From Chitinophaga caseinilytica (GTDB taxonomy: Bacteria > Bacteroidota > Bacteroidia > Chitinophagales > Chitinophagaceae): 64,000 nucleotides of DNA. The position numbers and the translations under genes are program-made. Below the pieces are notes generated by a model. The model worked only from the letters and a program-made list of their open reading frames with translations. It was not told the origin of the DNA and searched no databases. The stretch is from contig NZ_CP150096.1 of assembly GCF_038396765.1 (NCBI RefSeq), positions 4,199,001 to 4,263,000 on the forward strand, written 5' to 3'. This document shows positions 35,101-43,679 of the stretch, one piece after another (position 1 is the stretch's first letter; every line of letters starts with the position of its first letter).

Positions 35101-37127
35101 GGGTCGCGGATGCTGCCCTTGGCGCCGTAGGCTCCGCCGATAAGGGTGGCGTCGAGCAGTATGTTTTGGTAGGTATAACGGTTATAGGTAAACGACGTGA
35201 TGTTGACGCCCGCCTTGATATTGGCTTTGTTCGGGTCGGTCCCTTTACCGTTGGCGGTTACCTTGCCGGAGAGGTTCCCCATCGCCGTATCTCCCAAAAT
35301 CCGTCCCGCCTGGAGGTTGCGCGTGTCGAGCGAAAGCTGGTAGCGGATCTTGTCCATATCCATGAAATCGGCCACTTCACCGCGAACGTTGGCGTTGCCC
35401 ATGTCCGTTTTGATGGCGAGGTCGGGCTTCAGCAGCTGCATGCCGCCGCGGATGCTTCCGTCCACATCCAGCCGGGCCGGCAATTGCATCCCTGCGGGCA
35501 AAGTTCCCGGCGGCAGCCAGGAAAGCAGTCCTGCGCGGGAGGAACGGAGCGTAAGGGTCGTGATGTCTGCGCCCATTTTGTCGGGATCGGCAACCTGGTA
35601 GGCGTCTCCTTTAATATAGAGGTAATTTTTGTCGTTGTCCTTCACCTCGATGCCGGGAATCTCCAGCTTGGCGAGGCTCCCGCCCAGCTTGCCTTTCAGG
35701 TCGATCCGTTTTTTCCATAGCGGGGCCAGGGACGGGTTGCTGCGCATATCGGGCACAAAGAAAAGGGCTTCTTTCAGGGCCAGTTGCGAGGGCTTGACGT
35801 CGGCCGTTACCCGTATGAGCTCGGGGTGGGCCGACAGCGCGTCCCACGAAGGGGTAAAGAGCTGGAGGTCCGCGTTCACCTGGCTTTCGCCGGTTTGGAG
35901 GATGAAATCCTTCAGCTGTGCTTCCTGCGGTGTATAACGCACCTGGCCGCGGAGGCGCTTCAGTTCCAGGCCGCTCTGCTCTTTGAGGGATGCGTCGCGC
36001 ACCGTGAGGAGGGTGCTGTCCGCACTATAATATATATTACCGGCATCGAGATGGAGGTCTTTGAGGGCGAGGTAGTTATAATCCACCGCCTGCTGGAAGC
36101 CCAGTCGCTTGGCGGTATGATTGTTCATCGAGAAATCGGTCTGGCGGACGGTCACCTGTCCGGCGATGACGCGCCAGGTATTGGGGGAGCTGCTGTCTGG
36201 CGGAGCCGTGGTCGTATCCATCGCCTGGCGCATGTCCAGGCTGGCCGTTGTTTTTTCCAGGGTCAGTTCTTCGGCGTTGATGAGCGTTTCGAGGAGGTTG
36301 AACCGCATCTTGCGGAGTTCCAGCTTGCCGAGGGTGCCGGTCGTCTCCAGTCCGCTGCTTTCATCCGAATACAGCCAGCGGGTATTTTTGATGAGCAATT
36401 GGCGGACGGCCATATTGAACGCGGTGGACGAGGTGTCTGCCACCGGCGGGCCGGGAACGTGGGCAACGGGCCGGAACAGCTGGCGGATGTCGGCGTCCAG
36501 ACCGTCGACCTCGAAATTTTTCAGGGTGTACAAACCATTTTCGGGCTGGAGCGTGTCTGGCGAAGCGGCGAGCTTTCCCAGTTGAACGTTGGCGAGCATG
36601 CCGCCGAGGCTGTCGAGGAAGCGGACGTGTATCCGCTCCAGTTGCACCGAGCCGATGTTGTACCGCAGCGTGGTGCCGGTTTCTTCGATGAGGGTGTCTT
36701 CTTTCGCGCCGGGCGAGCTGAACGCATCGATGACGAACTGGTAGTTGAACGCAGAATCGTGCAGTGGACGGTACACGTTCACCACGGCGTCTTCCCAGCG
36801 CAGGGTATGTACGCTGAGGTTGTTGCGCAGGAGGGAGAGGAGGTTGTATTTGACGGACAATTCACCGCTGGAGAGCAATGTATCTTTCCGTTCGTCTTCG
36901 ACATACACGTCGGTGAGCTTGATGGCATTCCACCAGGAGAAGCGAAGGCCGCCGATGCGGACGTTCGTTTTTAGCTGCTCCTGCAGGTACGATTCGGCTT
37001 TTCCGCGCATAAAATTCTGTACCGGCGGTAATTGCAACAGCAGCAGCAACACCACGGGCAACAAAATGATCGTCAGCACAATTCCTATAATCCAGCGAAA
37101 TATCTTCTTCCGGCGGGGGGTAGTCAC
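32109..37127 (-). CDS. tamB: TamB-type translocation and assembly module protein
   Basis: A 1672-aa protein with one N-terminal transmembrane helix (about residues 9-33, IIGIVLTIILLPVVLLLLL) and long beta-helical repeats of AsmA/TamB type (VNIGGLRFSWWNAIKLTDVYVED start, many GXXXVXGXX motifs). The C-terminal DUF490/TamB domain is at about 1250-1640. It bridges inner and outer membranes and works with TamA. The overlap of 4 nt with tamA gives the order tamB then tamA in transcription. A TATTTTTG box lies upstream at 37192-37199. Confidence 0.88.
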   Translation of the reverse strand: MTTPRRKKIFRWIIGIVLTIILLPVVLLLLLQLPPVQNFMRGKAESYLQEQLKTNVRIGGLRFSWWNAIKLTDVYVEDERKDTLLSSGELSVKYNLLSLLRNNLSVHTLRWEDAVVNVYRPLHDSAFNYQFVIDAFSSPGAKEDTLIEETGTTLRYNIGSVQLERIHVRFLDSLGGMLANVQLGKLAASPDTLQPENGLYTLKNFEVDGLDADIRQLFRPVAHVPGPPVADTSSTAFNMAVRQLLIKNTRWLYSDESSGLETTGTLGKLELRKMRFNLLETLINAEELTLEKTTASLDMRQAMDTTTAPPDSSSPNTWRVIAGQVTVRQTDFSMNNHTAKRLGFQQAVDYNYLALKDLHLDAGNIYYSADSTLLTVRDASLKEQSGLELKRLRGQVRYTPQEAQLKDFILQTGESQVNADLQLFTPSWDALSAHPELIRVTADVKPSQLALKEALFFVPDMRSNPSLAPLWKKRIDLKGKLGGSLAKLEIPGIEVKDNDKNYLYIKGDAYQVADPDKMGADITTLTLRSSRAGLLSWLPPGTLPAGMQLPARLDVDGSIRGGMQLLKPDLAIKTDMGNANVRGEVADFMDMDKIRYQLSLDTRNLQAGRILGDTAMGNLSGKVTANGKGTDPNKANIKAGVNITSFTYNRYTYQNILLDATLIGGAYGAKGSIRDPNAQARFDLRGRLDTLHPDIALRADLDKLDLLATNWTSSPMTIKTCLEAEVANLSPRKLDGYAAISKIQIADGNDLYMLDSILLKASVEEGLQKIDLTGPFGFLTARGDFNYQTFATAATDMVTRHLEAAAATKTLKKAESQWLSFNGSIVVPKSLAKLLPDIELRKPVTLTGRMDTDSSLLFANISIPGMRYDSFRVDTLLANVSVDTSKMAADVLLGRLRHPQIPLGRTRLDVSAANGLLDWDLVMGRRSTPRYKLGGLVQYGLKDSLLISLKKDLLLNRQAWNVSGDNKVLVLHGGVAFADIGLQRGAQELKITSAPLAQGALLPDLTVLLKDFRLSTVTSLVETDTALAEGISNGSITVSDIEKTPLIDGKLTIDSLAVMGSSLGRLALTANTNAEKAVVLDATLKGQGNDNDLRVSGTYADAMDLKLDITKLNMKSIQPLTFGNVTEMNGYLTGNATLRGTMDKPEIRGAMHFEKVSGRISMINSIMRLPSEDLTLDETGVKFNKFVVADSSGNEAVITGDIRTKDYESFNLNLDLTAENFQALGPQDPKNKDQFYYGPAFVDVTAQIRGTLDLPRVQMKLKLREKSMVTVMIPEEEPGIADRAGVVQFIDPAMWLDTTLRPKPDTLARVTGLKGFVVSADVEVTPESTMKLIIDQSNGDYLEVKGTASLNLTMDPSSKMSLTGRYEINEGKYAMSLNQLIKREFQIVKGSTIIWTGDPMSADVNITARYETNPVAGDLVQDAMENDKTNTNRYRQKVPVYVYLKITGELLKPDIAFELDMPEKEQGVLNGVVYTRIKQINQVQSELNKQVMGLLVLNRFISDNPFESLSSGGNPAEDIARSSVSKILSQQLNNLAGSLIKGVDINFDLESERAYNDAGSREEATNLKVDVSKRLFNDRLTVSVGSNIGISGAQTQGQNASSIIGDMSAEYKLTEDGRYRVRAYQRNLTETVIQGQVVETGLTFMLIMDYNEFREILGKQAKKTKTKKLRDQ

Positions 37128-37191
37128 GTATTAATTACAGTTTTATATGGTGAAAGGTTAAACAATGCTGCTTCAAATTCCATACCTGCGG

Positions 37192-37199
37192 CAAAAATA
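37192..37199 (-). promoter_or_regulatory. Putative -7 box of the tamB-tamA operon
   Basis: TATTTTTG on the minus strand fits TAnnTTTG. It is 65 nt from the tamB start; no good TTTG -33 box is visible. Confidence 0.4.
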
Positions 37200-37368
37200 A
37201 GGGAATAAACCCTTCGCCAAGGCGGGAAGGATTGTAAATCATATATATATAATTGTAATGAAAGAGAAAAAATGTATAATTTCGTGCCCGGTTGTGTATG
37301 AATCCGGATACTTTTTTGCCGGTTTGTGTCGTTGTTATAGATCAGTCACCCGTAAAAACCTTATCACA

Positions 37369-38214
37369 TTGAAAAGAATCACCGGCATTGTATTATTGCT
37401 TGCTGCCCCTTTTGTTTCCAAATCACAGGACTGGCATATCGGAGGAACCGCCGGGATCAGCAACTACAACGGCGATCTCACGGAGAAGCGCGTTGATTTT
37501 ACGACCACAGGGCCTATGATCGGGCTATTGGTGAAGCGGGACGTGAACCGTTGGCTCACTTTGCGCGGGGGCTTTACTTTCGGCCTGATCAAGGCGGATG
37601 ATAAGAACAATTCGGAGGCGTCGCTCAAGGCGCGTAACCTCAGCTTCCGTTCGCCCATTTGGGAAGGTCATCTCGGGGCGGAACTGAATATCCTGGATAT
37701 AGACGACAGAGGGTTTACGCCCTATGTTTTCGGCGGCGTGGCGTTGTTCAGTTTTTATCCGACGGCGAAAGATTCTTCCGGCGCCCGCGTGCCTTTGCGC
37801 CGCCTGAGCACGGAAGGGCAGGGCTTGCCGCAATATCCCGAGCGCGGTGGCCAATATGCTTTGCACCAGATTTCCATCCCATTCGGGGTGGGTTTCAAGT
37901 ATTTACTGACCGACCGCTTTACCATCGGCTTCGAGCTGGGATTGCGGCCCACTTTCACCGATTACCTCGACGATGTGAGTACCACTTATGTCGATTATAA
38001 TACCCTGCTGGCCGAAAGGGGGCAGACGGCGGTGGACTGGGCCTGGCGGGGCGATGAAGTGCATGGCGGCTCCTATCCGCTGGACGGCGCCAAGCGGGGC
38101 TCGGCGAAGTATAAGGACTGGTATACCTTTACCGGTATCACTTTCCTCTATCGCCTTGGCGGTAGTTCCGGCGGGCACCGCAGCACAAATTTTTCGAAAT
38201 GTTTCCGCATGTAA
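37369..38214 (+). CDS. DUF6089 (PorG-like) outer-membrane protein
   Basis: About 281 aa from TTG 37369, which gives a clean signal peptide (KRITGIVLLLAAPFVSKSQ). The start at 37258 would add an odd Cys-rich leader. The mature part begins DWHIGGTAGISNYNGDLTEKR, the DUF6089/PorG signature GxSxYxGDL, followed by an 8-strand barrel with FEL and FLYRLG endings. PorG proteins belong to type IX secretion/gliding complexes. It is divergent from tamB, with a terminator after it. Confidence 0.78.
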   Translation: MKRITGIVLLLAAPFVSKSQDWHIGGTAGISNYNGDLTEKRVDFTTTGPMIGLLVKRDVNRWLTLRGGFTFGLIKADDKNNSEASLKARNLSFRSPIWEGHLGAELNILDIDDRGFTPYVFGGVALFSFYPTAKDSSGARVPLRRLSTEGQGLPQYPERGGQYALHQISIPFGVGFKYLLTDRFTIGFELGLRPTFTDYLDDVSTTYVDYNTLLAERGQTAVDWAWRGDEVHGGSYPLDGAKRGSAKYKDWYTFTGITFLYRLGGSSGGHRSTNFSKCFRM

Positions 38215-38289
38215 GATATTTTGGCACGATGGTTGCATAATGTTACGCACATAACATAGCCCCCAATCAAGTCCAAATAGAATAAAGTA

Positions 38290-38320
38290 AAAGACCGTCT
38301 TTCGTGACGGTCTTTTTTTT
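38290..38320 (+). terminator. Terminator after the DUF6089 gene
   Basis: Stem AAAGACCGTC/GACGGTCTTT with a short loop and T8. Confidence 0.92.
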
Positions 38321-38503
38321 GTGCTTTTTTTTGGGAAGGATGGAAGAAAGAAAAATGGATGTTGTTGTGAAACTTAGCTGTGTAGCGGGTTTGGGGAGAA
38401 AATTCTACATTGGCATGCTTTTGGTTTTACAGGTATCAAGTTCGGCAACCGCCCAGATCAAAAGGGGATGAACGGACCCATATCAATCTAAAACCAGCGA
38501 GCT

Positions 38504-38851
38504 ATGAAAAAGCTAATCCTCTTGACGCTCCTCCTTGGAGCAGCTTATGCCACACAAGCACAGCATGGAAGGCACGACAGAGATTCCCGTTACGAAAGAG
38601 ATTATCGCCGGCATGACGACGATTGTGACGATGACGATCGCCGCGGCAGAGGCCGTGGGCATTACAAGAAAAACAAACACGTTCATTACGACAGGCACCA
38701 TCACCATGATTATTATCGATATGAGCGATACGAGCGCCGCCCGGAAAGGGTTGTAGTGGTACGGCCACGCTACCCGTTCCCTCCGCCGCCCCCGCCCATT
38801 CCGCTTCCTCCGAGGCCCAGGGTATCTGGCGTGATCGTGTTCGGACATTAA
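38504..38851 (+). CDS. Small secreted His/Asp/Arg-rich protein
   Basis: A 115-aa protein: signal peptide (MKKLILLTLLLGAAYATQAQ), then a mature part extremely rich in His, Asp, Arg and Tyr (about 21-75), a proline run near 92-104 (PFPPPPPPIPLPPRP) and the end GVIVFGH. His/Asp runs could bind metal ions or anions, but no family is known to me. It has its own terminator downstream. Confidence 0.8.
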   Translation: MKKLILLTLLLGAAYATQAQHGRHDRDSRYERDYRRHDDDCDDDDRRGRGRGHYKKNKHVHYDRHHHHDYYRYERYERRPERVVVVRPRYPFPPPPPPIPLPPRPRVSGVIVFGH

Positions 38852-38886
38852 TTTTGTAATCTTTTGTTGTCACAATAATGTACCGC

Positions 38887-38917
38887 AAAAAGGCTCCGGT
38901 TCTCCGGAGCTTTTTTT
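38887..38917 (+). terminator. Terminator after the His/Asp-rich gene
   Basis: Stem AGGCTCCGG/CCGGAGCTT with T7. Confidence 0.85.
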
Positions 38918-38971
38918 ATGCCCCTTCCCGCGAAAATCATTATGTTGCCCTTTCATTCAATACCCGGAATT

Positions 38972-41900
38972 ATGCGAAGAAGGGATTTTCTCAGAAGCTC
39001 GGTCATCACCGCCACAGGCCTCCTCGTCTGGCCATCGTTGAGCCGTGCGGGTGAAGGGAACGACGCGCCCGACGAGCGCGGGTTCCTGCATCCGCCAGCC
39101 GGCTTTCGGCCGCAGGTTTTCTGGATGTGGCTCAACGGGAATATTTCAGCAGAAGGCATCACCAAAGACCTCGAATCCATGGCCGCCATGGGCATCGGCG
39201 GCGCCATCCTGTTCAATGTGGAAGCGGCGGCGCCGCGCGGGCCGGTAGATATGGGGAGCCAGACATGGCGCAACATGGTGCTGCACACCCTGCGCGAAGC
39301 GGAGCGCCTCGGCCTGGAAATCACCCTGCATCATTCCGCGGGGTTTTCGGGAACGGGAGGGATGTTCGTGGAGCCGCACCAGGCCATGCAGCAAATCGTT
39401 TGGCGCTCCGTGCCGGCAACGCCCCGTCAGCAACAATATCAACTCCCGCAACCTTTCACCAAACTCGGTTATTATCGCGATATCGCCGTGCTCGCGTTTC
39501 CGGAAGCGCCCGCTCCGCCGGTAACTTCCTTTTCGCGTAACGGGCAACGGGAGAACGGGGAGATCCTGCAAAACCAAAACCCCGAATCTGCCATCCGCTT
39601 CGAAAGCACCGATGTGCTGGAATTCGGGTTCGCGGAAGAAAGCGAATTCCGGTCGGTCACCTGCTGGCGCCGGCCGGAACCTCCGGCAGACGTCTACAAT
39701 GGCCCGCCCGACAACCCGCCCACCTTCCGGCTGGAAAGCTCTACAGACGGCGAGCACTTTTCCCCCGTATGTTCCATCACCATGCCGCAACTCCGGAAAA
39801 TGAACGCGCCCGGCGCCGCGGTGTTTCCTTCGGTGAAAGCGAAATTTTTCAGGCTGCGCACCAATACAAGCACCTGGTTGTCGGGCCTTGAATGGCATAC
39901 TCATGCCGGCGTACAGAACTGGCCCGGGAAAGCGAATTTCTATCAGCACGTACCTGCCAACACGAAAAATCCAGAAACGGCAGCCGGTATCGATCCCGAT
40001 ACGATCATCGACCTTTCGCAACACCTGCAACCCGATAGCTCCCTCCGCTGGTCGCCGCCTTCGGGTAACTGGACGGTCTTGCGGATAGGGTTCACGCCCA
40101 CCGGGCAGTTAGGCGCTTCCCAACCCGATGCCGCAACGGGCCTCGTGCTTGATACTTTCAGCCGCGCGGCGCTCCGCGATTGGCTGACGAAAATGGACGA
40201 TTATCTTTTTTCATCATTACAAAATATGCCTGCTTTCCGCGGCATCGAAATCGACAGCTGGGAAGTGGGCGTGCAAAACTGGACGGCGCGCATGCCGGAC
40301 GATTTCCTTGCGCAGCGCCGTTACCCGCTCCTAAAATGGCTGCCGGCGCTGACGGGCCGCATTGTGAAGGATGCAGACGCCACGAACGCGTTCCTGTCAG
40401 ATTTCCGCCGCACGCAGGCCACGCTGGTAGCCACGGAATATTACGGCGGTTTTAAGGATTTCTGTGTGTCGAAAGGATGGCATTTGTGGGGAGAACCTTA
40501 TGGCGACGGAATGTTCGACAGCCTGCAGATCGCCGCGCCGCTCGATGTGCCGATGGGGGAATTCTGGACACGGTATGCGCCGGGCTCCATGAACACCATC
40601 GCCGTGGCACTTTCAGCGGGGCATGTGATGGGAAAGCGCGTCATCGGCGCGGAAGCCTTTACGGGTTTGCCCGAAACTTCGCGGTGGACTGACTATCCCT
40701 ATTCCCTCAAAATCCAGGGCGATCATTTCATGGCGATGGGCATCAACCGGCTGGTATTCCATACGATGGTGCATCAGCCTTTCGCGCACGGGGCGCCCGG
40801 GTTTTCGATGGCGCATTTTGGTAGCCATTTCGACAGGACCAATACCTGGTCGCCCTTTGCCTATGGCTGGACGAAGTACCTGTCCCGCACCCAATACATG
40901 CTTCAGCAGGGACATTACGCCGCCGATTTCGTGTTTTTCAAAGGCGAAGAGCCTTCCGCCACCATTCCCGACATCGATCACGTTTCGCCCAACCGGCCAA
41001 CGGGTTACGGTGCGGACGTCATGGGTCCGGACGCGCTTTTCTCCGATATCCGCATCGAAAACAACCGGATTATTTTCCCCGGCGGCATGACGTATAAAGT
41101 GATGGTGATGATACAGCTGAACAGGGTTTCGCTGCCGGTGCTGGAACGCCTGAAAATTTTAGTGGAAGCGGGGATGTGGCTGGCCGTCAATGAAAAACCC
41201 GAAGCGCCGCCGGGCCTCGGTGGTGATGTGGCTGCCCTGCGCACGGCGGCAGATGACCTTTGGGGCGATCTTGACGGGAAAACGGTGACCGAACGAAAGC
41301 TGGGCAAGGGGATGGTGTTCCGCGGAAAGCTGCTTGCCGACATCATCGGGTTGCCGGCGGATTTCAGTTACACGGCTGTCCGTAGCGATGCGGCCATCCG
41401 GTTTACGCACCGGCAAACGGACGAGATGGATATTTACTTCGTCAGCAACCGGTTGCGGCGTCACGAACGGATCAAGGCGGAATTCAGGGTGAAAGGAAGG
41501 CAACCGGAATTGTGGAACGCGGAAGACGGCAGCGTGGCAGATGCGGTGATGTTTGAAGAAACGGAGCACGGTATTCGGTTGCCGATGGGATTTACGCCCG
41601 GGGGATCGTGGCTGGTCGTTTTCAGGAAGCCGATTCGCGTGAAAGGCGCAACGGTGTTGAAGATGGACGGAATGGTGCTGACCAATACTTCGGCAGACAC
41701 CGCACCTGGTCTTCGCCAGTTTGCATCGGTCAGGAATACATTTTCCATCGAGATCTGGATCAGGCCGGATACGATCGCCATGCCGGGGAAAGGGTATGTG
41801 GTGTTCCCGGCGGAAGGCGGGGATATCGGTGGAAGCAAATGCGCTTGTGTCGGCATCGCAGCAGGCCAGCAGATGGTACGCGTTTGCGAACGTATAAAAG

Positions 41901-42874
41901 GCGCGGCGTACTTCGCGAAAGACGTGCTGACCGTTCAGCAACCGATTTCCGGCTGGACGCATGTGGTAGTCGTCTATCAAAACGGCGCCCCTTCCATCTA
42001 CCTCAACGGAAAGCTCGCCGGACAAGCGCCTGCGAGCGGAAACTCCGTGATCCCGGGTCTGGGAACGAAACCTACGGGTGAGCTCTATTCCAGTGTATTT
42101 GAAGGGAACGCAACTGATCCGAAATTGTACCGCGAAGCCCTTGGCGCAAAAAAAATAGCGGCGCTTTTTGCCGCGAAGCTCCCGCCCCCGGCGCTTCCGG
42201 AAATAATCCGTCTTAACCGGCAGCAAAACCGACTGACAGCATTGGTGTGGCGGAATGGCCTTTATGCGCTGGATGGAAGGGAAATCGTCGTAAAGGATAA
42301 ATGTTCGGTGTTGCCTGTGAAGGGTGCCTGGCGGGTGCAGTTTGAACGGGGAAGGGGCGCGCCGGCGGAGATACAGCTTCCCGAATTAACATCGTTGCAC
42401 CGGCATAAGGATTTTAACGTCCGTCATTTTTCAGGGGTGGCAACTTATGAAAAGCGTATCGGAATTCCGGCGTCGATTTTACAAAAAGGGAAGCGGGTTT
42501 TCCTCGATTTGGGACGGGTGGAAGTGGTGGCGCAGGTGGAGGTGAACGGGAAGGATGCGGGCCTGTGCTGGAAAGAGCCTTTCCGGCTCGATGTGACGCC
42601 GTTGCTGATAGTGGGAGAAAACCGGCTGCGCATCCGTGTGGCAACGCTTTGGCCGAACCGCCAGGTGGGCGATGCGCATCTGCCGAAAGAAAATACATTC
42701 AACTCCGCCAATTACATGACGGTGCTTCCTGCATGGTGGACGGGCAACGCGGAGAATCCCGGGCGCCGGGTTACCATTTCCACCTGGGATAATTACCTGC
42801 CCGGGGATCCGCTGCTGGAATCCGGTCTGGTAGGCCCGGTGCGGATGTTGGTGGCCTGGGAATGGGAGGGTTGA
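38972..42874 (+). CDS. GH106-type alpha-L-rhamnosidase with inserted LamG-like domain
   Basis: About 1300 aa. The start at 38972 (MRRRDFLRSSVITATGLLVW) gives a twin-arginine signal; the longer frame from 38918 would mask it. The N-terminal half carries a GH106-like module (PQVFWMWLNGNISAEGITKDL, then HHSAGFSGTGGMFVEP, IEIDSWEVGVQNW and HLWGEPYGDG). A LamG/concanavalin-like domain (about 900-1065, FSIEIWIRPDT and WTHVVVVYQNG) sits before a C-terminal jelly-roll (about 1160-1290). It acts on rhamnose-containing polysaccharides such as rhamnogalacturonan. Catalytic Glu residues are not assigned. It is flanked by non-coding DNA, not by a polysaccharide utilisation locus. Confidence 0.82.
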   Translation: MRRRDFLRSSVITATGLLVWPSLSRAGEGNDAPDERGFLHPPAGFRPQVFWMWLNGNISAEGITKDLESMAAMGIGGAILFNVEAAAPRGPVDMGSQTWRNMVLHTLREAERLGLEITLHHSAGFSGTGGMFVEPHQAMQQIVWRSVPATPRQQQYQLPQPFTKLGYYRDIAVLAFPEAPAPPVTSFSRNGQRENGEILQNQNPESAIRFESTDVLEFGFAEESEFRSVTCWRRPEPPADVYNGPPDNPPTFRLESSTDGEHFSPVCSITMPQLRKMNAPGAAVFPSVKAKFFRLRTNTSTWLSGLEWHTHAGVQNWPGKANFYQHVPANTKNPETAAGIDPDTIIDLSQHLQPDSSLRWSPPSGNWTVLRIGFTPTGQLGASQPDAATGLVLDTFSRAALRDWLTKMDDYLFSSLQNMPAFRGIEIDSWEVGVQNWTARMPDDFLAQRRYPLLKWLPALTGRIVKDADATNAFLSDFRRTQATLVATEYYGGFKDFCVSKGWHLWGEPYGDGMFDSLQIAAPLDVPMGEFWTRYAPGSMNTIAVALSAGHVMGKRVIGAEAFTGLPETSRWTDYPYSLKIQGDHFMAMGINRLVFHTMVHQPFAHGAPGFSMAHFGSHFDRTNTWSPFAYGWTKYLSRTQYMLQQGHYAADFVFFKGEEPSATIPDIDHVSPNRPTGYGADVMGPDALFSDIRIENNRIIFPGGMTYKVMVMIQLNRVSLPVLERLKILVEAGMWLAVNEKPEAPPGLGGDVAALRTAADDLWGDLDGKTVTERKLGKGMVFRGKLLADIIGLPADFSYTAVRSDAAIRFTHRQTDEMDIYFVSNRLRRHERIKAEFRVKGRQPELWNAEDGSVADAVMFEETEHGIRLPMGFTPGGSWLVVFRKPIRVKGATVLKMDGMVLTNTSADTAPGLRQFASVRNTFSIEIWIRPDTIAMPGKGYVVFPAEGGDIGGSKCACVGIAAGQQMVRVCERIKGAAYFAKDVLTVQQPISGWTHVVVVYQNGAPSIYLNGKLAGQAPASGNSVIPGLGTKPTGELYSSVFEGNATDPKLYREALGAKKIAALFAAKLPPPALPEIIRLNRQQNRLTALVWRNGLYALDGREIVVKDKCSVLPVKGAWRVQFERGRGAPAEIQLPELTSLHRHKDFNVRHFSGVATYEKRIGIPASILQKGKRVFLDLGRVEVVAQVEVNGKDAGLCWKEPFRLDVTPLLIVGENRLRIRVATLWPNRQVGDAHLPKENTFNSANYMTVLPAWWTGNAENPGRRVTISTWDNYLPGDPLLESGLVGPVRMLVAWEWEG

Positions 42875-43430
42875 TCGCGTGTTTGATAGCGGAAGACGGG
42901 CGGTTGTATATATCAGGTGCCGTTCAAAACACACAAACATGACAGCTATAAATATGTCAGCCCTTTCGTTTTTTGAATGTATTTTCTCACTACTTTTGAT
43001 TCGTTGATGCTTCTATCACGGGCATCGGCAAAAGGGGGCCAGGCAAGTGGCTGCCGACAATTCCAGATCCAGAAAGATATTTTTTTTAACCCAATTGTTG
43101 TATAAACCCAAAGAAGTGATTTCGAGTTAATAGTTTAATAGTGTTTGCCTTTGTGCAACATATTTCTGAACTGCTTTCCACTTACATCGCACAAGAACTA
43201 AACCGCCGGCTGTTTATCCGGCAGGCGGTTTGGTTTCCCATAATCAAAGCATTTTTGTGGGCGGGGTAACATTTTTGCCGGGCGTATGCCGGGCATATGT
43301 TGGGCATCCAGTGTGCCGGAGTGCGGCGAACTGGGAAAAGTATTTTTGGAAAATCATGGACGGGGTAACATGATTGCCGGGCGAGTTCTGCGCTTGCAGT
43401 GTGCTGGAGTGCGACATAAGCAGGAGGTTG
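42875..43430. repeat. Intergenic region with a duplicated GC-rich motif
   Basis: No gene. Around 43262-43330 and 43371-43425 a block recurs imperfectly: GGGGTAACAT, TTGCCGGGCG and a later CAGTGTG(C/T)(C/T)GGAGTGCG. The two blocks are about 110 nt apart. Function unknown. Confidence 0.5.
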
Positions 43431-43436
43431 TGGGAA

Positions 43437-43466
43437 AAGAAAAGGCGCCGTTGTAGCGGCGCCTAG
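43437..43466 (-). terminator. Terminator of the prfC gene
   Basis: Read on the minus strand: stem GGCGCCGCTAC/GGCGCC around a short loop, then TTTTCTTTT. Confidence 0.7.
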
Positions 43467-43679
43467 TTATGTAGTTTGTTGAAACTTCGCGTACGTGTTG
43501 GAGTGATGCTTTAGCTACCTTTTGCTTTGAAGCTTCTTCGGCAACCAGTTATTGATTTAGGTCAGCGAAGGTTTGTTTCGGCTTTGGTGCTTAGGCAGCT
43601 TTTTACTTTGCAGATGCTTCGATAGTTCGTTCGTGCAAAGTTGAAAGCGCAATTACTTTTTACGGAATTGCGGCTGCGA

